A stretch of DNA of 64,000 bases, taken from NCBI GenBank assembly GCA_039519185.1, contig CM076848.1, forward strand, positions 53,966,778 through 54,030,777. The letters are read 5' to 3'. Position 1 is the stretch's first letter. Every line of letters starts with the position of its first letter. The DNA is from Astragalus membranaceus. Lineage: Eukaryota > Streptophyta > Magnoliopsida > Fabales > Fabaceae. Shown in pieces: positions 43,027-54,100 of this stretch. A program made the translations under genes and the position numbers. Below the pieces are notes generated by a model. It did no database searches and was not told where the DNA came from. It saw only the letters and a list, made by a program, of their open reading frames with translations.

Positions 43027-46000
43027 ATGATGATGAGGTCAAGAGCTAGCAAGCTTTATTCTTCTTGCCTTTTTGCAACTTCTAAATTGTTCCCTACATC
43101 TTCCTCTTCTGTTGTCCCTCCACTTCATGGCTCTATCATCCCTCAATCTCAATCTCAAGCTCAAGGTTAGTTTAGTTCTATTGTTTCAAGTTTTCATTTT
43201 CAATTTTAGTTTCTTTTTTTCAGATTCCCAATTTTTGAAAAGTTGTGACAAACTAATGAAATACTTTTAAAAGTGATTGTTTTTGTATAAAAACGTTTTT
43301 TAGGGAATGAGTTGTAACAAATGGGTAGTGTGTGCTGAGCCTATCCACTTTATAAATAAAAAAAAAATATTTTATTTTGCATACCGTGAAAAAATGAATT
43401 TACATCCAAACTCCTAATTTTGCACTCCGTCCACTCCATACTATACAACACTCGCATAGTCACACTCATCAATTCGTCTCCCTCCCCATGTATATAAGAG
43501 GACAATTATGAATTGTGTAATTTATTTAATTAAATACAATAAAATTTTATTTTTAATATATTTTTAGTGAAGCATAATTTTAAAATGTTTTCACCCCCGA
43601 CCCTGGTCGAAGTGATTTTCCTCTTTCGCAAGATGTTTGAGTTGTTTAAACAAAACTCGATTCTACTTGAAGCTACAAAATCGATTTCATAGATGCTACA
43701 AACTGGTTCTCTATTTTGTTATCTGTTTTATTAAATTTTGATTTGAAACTCAATTTGGTAATTTCGCACCTAAAAATGATTTTGATTCAACCTATCCAAA
43801 CAACAAGGAGAGAAATACAGATTTTAGAAAACAAACAATAAAATATTTTTAAAAAGTAAAGAAACCTTTTTTTCCCGAAAATTAGGAACCTTAACATGCT
43901 AAATTAGTTCTTCATCCATTTTGTTATTCTTGTGCTTGAGCCTTAATAAAGTAATAACTTGTCACCCCTTTCTTTTAGGCTGCAAGGGCAGTTTTCTTTT
44001 CCCAAGAATATACATGTCTGCCTCCTCAGCTTTATTGGCTAAGGAAGAGGAAGTGAGAGGTAAAGGCAATGGATTACTGAGAGCAGTTGAAGACCAACAT
44101 GGGGGAGTCATTATAAACATTGAGGAGCCTATGGATTCCTTAGTTTTTGCTTCTATGTTAAAAGCTTCAATGTCACAATGGAGGACACAGGTAAATTCCA
44201 AAGTTATCATAATCAAGATTTTAGTTCTCGATTGCTGGTTGTATCGGCAACTTCAGCCATGCATATGGAGACGCCGACTCCCCAGTTCGACCTTGGCTGT
44301 GAATATGTGTGATACTACTGTGTGGTGTTTATTTGTCATATATTGTCTGGAAAAAATAATCATGATTTTTAAATTAATTGAAAATAAAGAAGAGTAATCT
44401 GTTTGGTTTGAGTAATTATTTCTCATGTATTGTTATAGTCCAATTGATCAAAATGTGGTTTTATTAGGGAAAGAAAGGAGTGTGGATTAAGTTGGCAAGA
44501 AAAGATTCAAATCTTGTGGCTTCTGCTGTTGAGGTAAATTAAGACTTGTTATTTTCTGCTGCATATATATATATATATATATAATATAGTTTGCAAGTTT
44601 TATTTAAATATCTTGTAAGTAATATTATTGTGCTGGTTATTTTATAGGCTGGATTTAAATACCATCATGCTGAACCAGATTATTTGATGCTTGTATATTG
44701 GATTCCAAACACTCCTGATACTATTCCTGCAAATGCTTCTCACCGCATCTGTATTGGTGCTTTTGTAATGAATACCAATATGGAGGTAATCCCCTTCCTT
44801 TTTTGAAAAAAAAATAGAATTTTACATTGAATTCTTACCCTCTCTTTAATATTTTATTTTATTGACATAGCCATGAGCCATATCCTAGTATCTTAGTAAT
44901 TAAGTAGTACTCCTGACTTTTTATTTGACTATTTCTACTTTTTGTGGAAGGTATTTTGGACTTTTAATTTGGTCAGACTGAAAAAATCATATTTCAAAGT
45001 TTGAGTTATCATTTTCTTGAACCTGGAGATTGGAGTCAATATTTGCCTTGATTTTAACCTAAAGTCTTGTATCTTGTATATTGAGTCAGTACTGATCAAC
45101 CATATTACTTAATGTACTATTACTATAAGATTCTTTTGTTTCAATTTGATAGGTCCTGGTGGTACAAGAAGGCAATGGGAGATTCAGTGGCAAAGGAATA
45201 TGGAAATTGCCTACTGGAGCTGTTAATGAAGTATGCATGTTAAAAAAAAATGATTATTGATTTTTAAACCTTTTTTAAAAAAATAGTTTCCAATTAATTT
45301 GGAATTCCACTAATTAATCCATTTAATTACAGGGTGAGGATGTTTGTGCTGCTGCAATTAGAGAAGTCAAAGAAGAGACAGGAGTGAGCAATTTGTTTTA
45401 AATACTATTAAATACTATAGTTTAACCATATTTAATTTGTTTTTTCAAACCTTTCTAATTTCTAATGCCAATGCTTCTTATTGTTTTTTCAGATAGAAAC
45501 TGAGTTCGTTGAGATTATAGCATTCAGGTAAGATTAGTAAGACAAAATTTTTTTTTTTATATATATATCATACTATATTATATTCTTGGAACAATATTAC
45601 CTTGGATGTAATGTATATATTTAGTATTTTTTTGAATATTGGTATCAGCAAATGACCGCCTGATTGCTACTCCATATACACTCCATCCGTAACAAAATAG
45701 AAGCAAAAATATTGATATATTTAGTTCAGATTTAGATCAAATACATAGAATTTTTTACTAATATTTTGTTAGAGAGTGAGTATATATGTAGTTTCTATTG
45801 TAAAAAAAAGAGTATGTAGTTTCTCATTAATTTTAATTTTCTCTTCAAATTAATTTAATCTTGTGCATGAGCGTAATGATTTGTTTTTCTGGGATCAGGG
45901 AAAGACATAAGTCTTTCTTCCAGAAATCAGAATTGCTTTTTGTCTGCATGTTGCAACCTCGTTCCTTTAACATTCAAAGGCAGGTTTCAGAAATTGATGC

Positions 46001-46543
46001 AGCTCAGGTATATATATATCTCTTCTACAAGTTTCTGTTCAATTCTACGTGATTAAAAATTGATTTTGAATGAAATAATTTGATAAATTAATTTTCGTTA
46101 AAAGTTATTTGATTACAAATTTAAGAAGCAATTTTCAACATTGAGAGAATGACCTCAAATTATACTTATATAAGTATTGATTTGATGATGTTAGTAAAAT
46201 ATAATTTAATTGACAATAAATCTAAAAAAATTATTCATATTATACTTGTGTGACTTCATATGAAAATATCTGGCTCATTTCATGCAACAAGAAGCCAATT
46301 AATTTAATGTGATTTTTGTATCATTTTCAGTGGATGCCAATTGAGGATTATGTAGCCCAGCCTTTTGTGAAAGAAAATGAATTATTTGACTTTCTTACAA
46401 AAATATGCTTATCAAAGTTGGATGGAAATTACAATGGCTTTTCTACCCTTCTTACTAGCACATCCTCTTGCAACAAATCATATGTCTACTTCAACAAAAA
46501 AGATGCTCCTCATCGTTTGTTAAGTTCCAAACTTGATGCTTGA
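43027..46543 (+). CDS. Nudix hydrolase (plant NUDT2/6/7/8/10 group), 346 aa
   Basis: Nine exons with GT..AG borders: 43027-43165, 43979-44190, 44468-44533, 44648-44785, 45153-45230, 45333-45383, 45493-45527, 45899-46007 and 46331-46543 (1041 nt, one frame). The Nudix box is complete at residues 207-229: GAVNEG-E213-(x7)-REVKEETGI. Upstream are the group's conserved GVWIKL and HHAEPDYLML segments. The first about 58 residues (RSRASKLYSSCLFATSKLF) look like an organelle transit peptide. Exon 2 contains a second Met (residue 59, MSASSALLAKEE) that would give a 288-aa cytosolic-size protein, close to the length of Arabidopsis NUDT2. This group cleaves ADP-ribose and/or NADH; the precise substrate cannot be read from sequence. 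Confidence 0.93.
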
Positions 46544-47794
46544 AATGAACTTAATTGCAAGGTTTATTAGCTTGTTCTATAAAAATCTCAAAGTTACTTC
46601 CATATATAGGTACATGAAATCAGGTTTATTTTTTAATTTCAAACCATATATATGATCAGGATTGGAATAATGTTGTCAATTCTTTATTTGTTGATTTTAT
46701 CAAGTCTTTCATTCTTGTGTAGAGGAGACTAGCCAGTTTGTTGGTAATTTAGTCTTCAATACATCAAAGTCAAGAGTCAACCTTATAGTTCTCCAATTTA
46801 TAGATTGTAATTTATTTATTTATTTTATAAATTTGGATTGTAACAGTTGGTCCCTCATGGGCTATACATTGATTTATTGATTTATTTTCTTTCTCGTCCT
46901 ATTATATATCCGAATACCGTCTTCATCGAGCAATGCGCGCTAAATTTCACCTTCTTTCCTTTTTTTTTTCTTCTTACCTCTTTTGGTATTTTAAAGTTTG
47001 GAAAAAAATTTATACGATCAATTATTTGAAGTTTGTTCCTTAATAACTGATTTTGCAAGAAAAATAATTTCGTGACAAAATACGTAAAGTGCGATTAAAA
47101 ATCGTGCCTCCAAGGCACTGCATTCGGTAGTGCGCATGGGAGGCGTTTTGTTAGAAGAATTAAGAGTATTATCGAATCGTAAAAATCATGCATTTTCTTA
47201 GAGAAGCAAATTAATAAAGTGGCCAATGGTCTTAGAGAAGCATTTTCTTAGAGAAGCATGCTATGTTGGGATGTGACTTATTAAGGTTTGATGATCTACG
47301 CGATAGTATTAGAAATATTGTTGTTGCTGATTCTTTGGGAGTTTCTACTCTTCGTTTGATCCTTTGTAATCTGTTTTGCGCTTTTAGCCCCAAGTATTTT
47401 TAGAAGAAAAAAACGGTTTATTTTATATGCTTGAAGGATGGTTCCTTTTTCTAGAGGAAAATATGTCCTTAGACTGCAAAATTAATGCAAGAAGAAAACT
47501 AAAATAAGAAAATGCAAATGCCAGCTTGTGGAATTTCCATCAACTGGGTCCAGCCACTTTCAACTTTAATTGTAATTACTTTAATTAATGAGCATTAAGA
47601 AGTCAAAAAGAAGGATCATATATAACTCATAAAACAATCGCTTTAATTAATGGGTATCCAAAGTTTGTGAAGAACATAAGCAACACTTTTGTAACACAAC
47701 ATTAAGAACAACAGCAGTGATTACATTCAAAATATGATTAGTAGGTGTATAAAAGACATTAAACTTTAAAAACATTGATGCTACTTACCTATTA
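46544..47794. other. Nudix 3' flank and intergenic DNA
   Basis: AT-rich. The repeat CTTAGAGAAGCA occurs three times near 47197-47260. At 47288-47403 an open stretch on the plus strand (FDDLRDSIRNIVVADS...APKYF-like ending) looks like the tail of a retroelement-related ORF, but I cannot name it. No complete gene. Confidence 0.4.
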
Positions 47795-48409
47795 TTATGC
47801 TTGTATTTCAAACCTTGAACACTTGATTGAACCCATAGATATGTCAATCTCTATCAAGTTCTCTTCCTCGTACATATCATTAAATTCTGCTAACAATTCC
47901 ATCAAACTTTGTTGGTTGAAAAGGGTCTCATACTTGCACTCTTCTTTCTCTTGTTGACTCACAAAGTGTCCACTTGGAAGTGCAATTTCTATGAGACTAT
48001 CCTCATCAGAAATTGAACCATCTAAGTCAGAATCCTCAGAAGTAGACAACAACTGATCTGAGTCATAAGCAACATCATCACTAGCTTGTTTTTCAATCAT
48101 AATAGATTCATTCATGATCATTGGAATTGGTGCAATCTTTTCCTTTTCATGTGAACTATTTCCCTCAGAACTTAGAACATTTTCTTCAGCTGATTCATCA
48201 ACTGGAACAGTTTTGTGTTTCCATTTGTAAAGAACGGTAGACAAAATCACTGCTAGAGATGTGAAGAGAAGGGATAGAAATCCAAATCCTACCACTAGTT
48301 GGTAAGATGAAAAAAGAAGCATGAGAGAAAAAGGAACCATCCATGAGAATAAGCAAAAGCAAGAAAGCATTTCATATGCTACTTTGCTTTCCCACCCCAT
48401 GAACTTCAT
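47795..48409 (-). CDS. Two-pass membrane protein with acidic tail, unknown function (204 aa)
   Basis: Single coding exon. The N-terminus has two hydrophobic segments (about residues 12-36 and 38-61, e.g. SLMLLFSSYQLVVGFGFLSL) followed by a basic stop (KWKHK). The remainder is highly acidic and serine-rich (SEDSDLDGSISDEDS) and carries two related motifs, SLIEIALPSG and NLIEIDISMG. I do not recognise a named family; it resembles unnamed plant transmembrane proteins. The upstream leader contains an intron with clean borders (48420-48497: acceptor CTTTAATAG, donor CTATAG|GTAAAG), which supports a real transcribed gene. The start is the first ATG of the exon; a second in-frame Met lies three codons later. 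Confidence 0.75.
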   Translation of the reverse strand: MKFMGWESKVAYEMLSCFCLFSWMVPFSLMLLFSSYQLVVGFGFLSLLFTSLAVILSTVLYKWKHKTVPVDESAEENVLSSEGNSSHEKEKIAPIPMIMNESIMIEKQASDDVAYDSDQLLSTSEDSDLDGSISDEDSLIEIALPSGHFVSQQEKEECKYETLFNQQSLMELLAEFNDMYEEENLIEIDISMGSIKCSRFEIQA

Positions 48410-48640
48410 TTCAAAAAGCCTATTAAAGAAGTGTTGTCAAAAGAAAAAGGCGATGAAAATAATAGTAAAATAATTAAGAGAAATTTTTAGACTTTACCTA
48501 TAGGTTAAATAGGAAGAAGAAGAAGAAACATTTATTGGAAGGAAAATAGCTCTTTTGGTATTTGAGTATATCCAGTTTTCCTCTCTTTCTTTCACCAAAT
48601 TAAACTCTGTGGAGCTCTCAACACAAAGAGAAATACAATG
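48410..48640 (-). promoter_or_regulatory. 5' leader with intron of the membrane-protein gene
   Basis: On the minus strand, CTATAG|GTAAAGTC at 48497 and CTTTAATAG|GCTTTTTG at 48420 define a 78-bp leader intron. The leader exon (from 48498 rightward) is rich in pyrimidine tracts. Confidence 0.6.
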
Positions 48641-49434
48641 ATGGTGAAAGTCTTTTTGTCTGTTTTGGATTGAATAAGGGTTTTTAAATAGTATAGTAAT
48701 TCCTGGTCCTATTTATAAGAAAAATACGTAGTTTTAATTTATTCGGTATATAAACTTGATATATCAATTATTCAATAAATTTAAGAATGTATTTTTTCAT
48801 ATAAATATAAATAGAATCAGAGAGTGTATATATATACTCTTCACAATTGAATATGCTGTTGACATCTGTGTGTGTGAAAGAAGCACGAGTAACAATGAAG
48901 CATAAGATGTGTTTGCAATTGGGAAGTAAGGTAAAACAATTGCTTTTGATGATTTTCACAAGGCCTAGCAATATAGTACAAATAAGTACTAAATTACTAA
49001 CATGTTAAATCTTCCTTCAAGAGAGAACCACAGTTTCCATTTCCCTAAGTCTTGTATTGAATAATATAATACTAAAAATAAACAGTAGATTTGTTTATTC
49101 TAATAGCAATTTGGTGGCATACTCTGCAACTAATTCTCGTGAAAAGCTCATCCAAAACCCTGGCTTACCAGCAATTAATTAGAAACAAGAGAAGCCATGT
49201 GCAGGCATCTGAGATCACCACATGGCACTTTAACACTCTAATTTCGATGCCGGATTTGTAAAATAATAATAAAGGGACACATTATTTATAAGCTAGGTCT
49301 CCTAAACAAACATTGTTTGCTCAGGTATTTCTTTTTTTTGACTTAGCCCAATGTCTCTTTCCATTACAAGAATTTGTCTGTCAGGGACCACTTTCAACTA
49401 TGTTTGATAACTTAAATAGATAAAAGAAATTGAA
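48641..49434. other. AT-rich intergenic DNA
   Basis: No gene or repeat border is recognised. Confidence 0.45.
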
Positions 49435-49442
49435 TAATCTAT

Positions 49443-50332
49443 TAGAGATGACAATGGACACCCTATGGGCAGGACATTATAGTGCTCGCACCTCAGCCCA
49501 TACATGTATGGGTAGTTACTTTAGTGCCCGTCCTCATACCCTTTGGACATCCAAGTTACTTTAGGCAGGAAATTGTTGGATATTTGATAGCTCATTGCTA
49601 TAGCGATGCTGATTTCCGACTCTGGTCTTCACATAAGTCACCGTCAACATAGAATCTGATACACAAAGAACTTTTCGGTGTCCCAACTTCCAACAAAGAC
49701 TGAGCCCATGAAATAAGGCCACGATTTACGCATGGTTGATATTTAATTGTGTGATTGATCCAAAGAACCCTTCAAAAAAGTCACCCTTGTTGTTCCGAAT
49801 CAGACCCCCGAAACCTACCTTACCAACACTTTGCATGACACTGCCGTTCACATTAAGAAACACCTCGTCGTCAATCGGTCTAAGCCATGAAATCTGACGC
49901 AAACCAGTAGAAGGAGAGGAACTAGTAATTGCGAACAAATAATAATTAACATAAAAACTATCATAATTCAATTGAAAAGGCAATTAAATTATTGAAATAA
50001 AATTGTAAAATAAATCTTTAAGTGGATTTATCGAAATAAAATAACATAAATACTAATATTACAAATGATAGTATTTATTGAAATATAAACAGTTAAAATA
50101 TTAGTAGTTAGATATATGTTCAATAAATTATTTACTTAAAGTTGGTTATACTTAAAATTGTAATAATAGTAACTAATAATAAATAATATATATGTAGGTG
50201 CGGGCCCAAGACAAGCTGGGCACCAGTGCTCGTACCAGAGCCTGCAACCATTTGGGCAGGTATTTAATTATCCACCCGTCATCGACACTTTTTGCGGGTG
50301 CCCAATAGGCATGGGCCAAATTGCCATCCCTA
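49443..50332. mobile_element. hAT-like element carrying a LINE fragment (about 890 bp)
   Basis: The left end TAGAGATGACAATGG and the right end CCAAATTGCCATCCCTA are imperfect inverse copies of the common hAT-type terminus TAGGGATGGCAAT, and GGGCA/TGCCC motifs sit just inside both ends. The flanks AATCTAT (49436) and AATCTAC (50333) may be a worn target duplication. The middle carries an antisense LINE RNase H piece (49570-49985). Confidence 0.65.
49570..49985 (-). pseudogene. LINE RNase H (RVT_3) fragment
   Basis: The minus strand encodes WLRPIDDEVFLNVNGSVMQS and GFGGLIRNNKGDFFEGFFGS, the start of the RVT_3 domain (with Asn in place of the first catalytic Asp). After a frame change come SDSMLTVTYVKT and HRYSNELSNI. 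It is broken and lies inside the hAT-like element. Confidence 0.75.
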
Positions 50333-50570
50333 AATCTACATGACAATTTGTAATTGAAAAACAACACTAAGAACATTGTTGGAATCATAAATATAAGTTT
50401 CATCTTGAGAAAAAACTTAGTGTTAAACTCTCCAACGAATTCTTTTCCTTGAATCTACATGACAATTTGTAATTGAAAAAAACACTAAGAACATTGTTGG
50501 AATCGTACATCTAAGTTTTATCTTGAGAAAAAAGTTAGTGCTAAACTCTATCGCATTCTTTTCAACAGGA
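50333..50570. repeat. Tandem duplication, unit 119 bp
   Basis: The block ATCTACATGACAATTTGTAA...CTTGAGAAAAAACTTAGTG at 50334 repeats at 50453, offset 119 bp, with a few substitutions and one A-run indel. The first copy starts directly at the right end of the hAT-like element. Confidence 0.88.
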
Positions 50571-51115
50571 TATCTTTTATTGGTTGAAATTCATATTGGT
50601 TTCACAAAATTTATATGAGATCCAAGTGTTTGAGTAAAACGCATTTCATGAGCAATCGGTAAATTACCCTGACCATTTATGAAAATATTACTATATTCAA
50701 TAGTCTATTGGGCACGATACACGGTGTAACATGACCTTAGAGTTAGACACTGGCCCTATTTCTATATAGAGAAGAATACACCAAAAGAAGAAATTACAAA
50801 TAAAAAAGATATTTTGAATGAATGCAACAAAAATGAATCAATATAGCAGAAGGAAGTGACGACAGAGGGTGAACGGTGTGTACAGAACTCAGGCACATTA
50901 CACAATTGCCTATTCAGCGTGCATATGGGGGAGAAGGGAGTTTATACAAATAGAAAATCCCCCTCCCTTCTCTTGAAACAAGCTCTCTCATCTTTAATAT
51001 CCCGTCATTGTATATTAGCTATATTTATCTTCTAATTATATTTCCATGGGAAAATTAGCCTAAGACGAATGGAAATTTACAAAAAATGGCCTTGTAATCA
51101 TTACAGAGCATATCA
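50571..51115. other. 3' flank of the ADA2a gene
   Basis: No gene. The last part (about 51000-51115) is presumably the ADA2a 3' untranslated region on the minus strand. Confidence 0.5.
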
Positions 51116-54100
51116 TTATGCTTGAACAACTCCCTTAATCACAAGCATATCGTACATTCTATCAACCTTGCTTGGCTCCACCTTGAACAATGCATGTGCA
51201 TCGGATTTTTTGGTTACCCTGCCCTTAGAAATCTCTAATGACATGATCTGCAGCATGTTGAGGTAGTGTGACGGTAGTATTCTGATCTCATTACAGAGCT
51301 TCTTCTCCTGCACATTAGTCAATGTCATAGAATAGAACCAAATCAGATAGATCGCTCCTCCCAACCCAACCACCAAATAAAGGCAGCCCGGTACAAAAAA
51401 ATTGTCAGGTAAATGAAGTGCTATGAAACAAGAAAAAGAAAATTCTCACAGATTCTGACAGTAATTCAGCCCCTTCAAATCCACTGATATCCCATTCTTC
51501 AAGCGACCTTGTTATAGCTTGTATGGCAGAAGGTGAATCCTTGACACCAGTAAATGATATTGTAGTGCCCTTACGAAGACTCTGTGGGCTACTAGATTGC
51601 TCTACTTTAGGATAATTTGGCCTTTGTAATGTCTTACCACCTGTTCCAATCCGACCAGTTTCTTTACATGCACTTTGTTCCGCTTCCTTTGTCCTCTTGT
51701 GTTCAATTAATCGATAAGCTTCAGCAGCAGTTGCACAGCCAGCAGTTCGAGCTTCCTGCAAGATATTTCAAATGGCAATAGCATTGTATCAGCACATTTT
51801 GACAGATGCGAATATAATTAGTATAATTTGATCAAGGCAAAAATTTCAAGAAACCTCGCCAACTGTGGGTCGTGCAGAAAACCCCTCTAGCTTTGAAACT
51901 AACCAACATCCGTAACAGAAAAATAACTGACTCTAACTAACTCTAGCAATTACAATGGATACACACACACACACACCTATTGCAAGTTACTGGCTACACT
52001 AAGTATACTCCAACATCAATTCAAATTGAACTAGTTTCAGTAGGAATTCTTCCAGCAAGCGATGAGGAGATTAGAGCATAAAAAAATAACAGAATATTTG
52101 AGATTGTTGAGAGTCCAAGAGATAAAAGAGTAGTGCAACGCAAATGGATATATACTCTTAGAATTTGGACTTCGAGGCTAACTCAACTCAAAAAGCTAGC
52201 TTGTAGGGTGAGGATTCTGCAAGTTTTATATTACATTAGTTTGGGCATATCACTACTCAATGTGGGCCTTCAACACCCCTGAACATCTGGAGCATGGACA
52301 AACACTAACGACCCAATAACAAACACGTGCCAGGATCGAGCATTGGATTGTGGACAAACGTGGAAAGCTCAATAACAAGTGTCCCAAAAAGGTACTAATA
52401 CCATCTTAGATTTTGGACATTGGACCTAACTCAACCCCAAAAGCTAGCTTGAAGAGTGAAGATTGCTCAAGCCTTGTACATTAACTTAGCCATATCACAA
52501 GTCAATGTGAGACTTCAACATAACATATAAAACATCACTCTGATGGCACATTCAACCAGTAAAAAGGCAACATTGGTTAGAAAAGAATATGCACAAACTT
52601 GTGGAAGTGACTATGAGGAGACATTTGCTCTGGTATGATAATGCTATTCTCTTGCTGCTCAAAATGGTTGAAATCACATAAATTTGATGTAAAAAATTCA
52701 CTTCCAAACAAAGAAACTACTTCCTTGGGATTGAAGACCTCCAAGCAAGGTATCTTTGTTTCTCAAAGGAACTACGTTCTTGATCTCCTTAAAGAAACTA
52801 GAAAGCTATATTGTAAAGCTACTAGTGTGGCCATTGACCAAAATCATTGAATGGGAAATGACAGAGTCCTAAGGTTAACAAAACTCTATCAGATGTTACT
52901 AAGTAACTGATATACCTGGCAGTGGGACATACCAAATCACATATATAACATATGTTGTCAATATAGTTATCCTAGCAATCCCAGTGACCATGCTTGGCGC
53001 TAGAATCCTTTTAGATCCCAGGCATGCATCGCCATAATATACTTGGTAGTGTCTCCAACACTAGTCATCGAGGAACTCAATTCAACTGAAAGATAAATTA
53101 GCTGAGTCGTACGCTACTCCAAAATTGAGTCATGCAACCTCACTAATTGGTCTTGATTGCACAGCAATGCTTCCTAATTTCTGAGAGAGGACAACAATAA
53201 ACACACGAATATTACTATCAATGGCGTCAAATCTCTATTAGGCTATCCCGGTTTGCACACACTAACTTTTACCTCCCTATACCCTTCAGTTGAATCACCA
53301 ATTGATATCAAAACACTACAGAGAATGTACATAAAAGAAACTGGATGTAAGAATGTTAGGAACCCGAGAATTGATATTAAAAAGAAATATGGTTTATTGA
53401 GAAAGAATAGGAAAGTAAAAGAATGAATAAGAGAGACTATCTCCACCAAGGGTTTTCCCTTCACAATAGAGCCAATGCTATATTCACCAAATGATTACAA
53501 TGTTTAACAATCATCCCTCTAACTCACTGGCCTCTTATTTATAGATGAGAAGGTGGTAACTTCCCATTAACTAACTCATATTTATCCCAACTAACTAACA
53601 GCCCATTAAAATCCCCTTACTATAAGTCCTAACAAAGAAAGCATAAAACCATATGCTCCCACCAAGGAAATACTTTAGGCCCATGCTAAAAGCTGAAAAC
53701 TCAAATACCCACCCCCACACACCATAAAAAATAAAAAATAAAAAAATTAGTCCTATTTCATCAGATCTACTTTTTATTAGTAGTACTAATTACTAAATTT
53801 TCCTTTTCAAACACTCACAAGCTTTCCCTTTAAGCATTAGATTTATTTGAGGCCTTCAAGAGTACACTGGTATATTTGTAAGGCATTAAACAGTGTTTGA
53901 GGCCATGGTTTTCTTTCAAAATCCATCATCTATTTACACATTTTCAGTCCTCTAGAATTCCAGAAGAAATGTTCAATCTCGTCATTAGAACATCAAGGGA
54001 GTATGTTTACAGTCATATAATAATTAGAAGAAAAAGAAAAGGACAAAATAAGAAACGGGTCAAAGTGAGAATATTAACATAGCTAGCTATGTTGGCAGAA

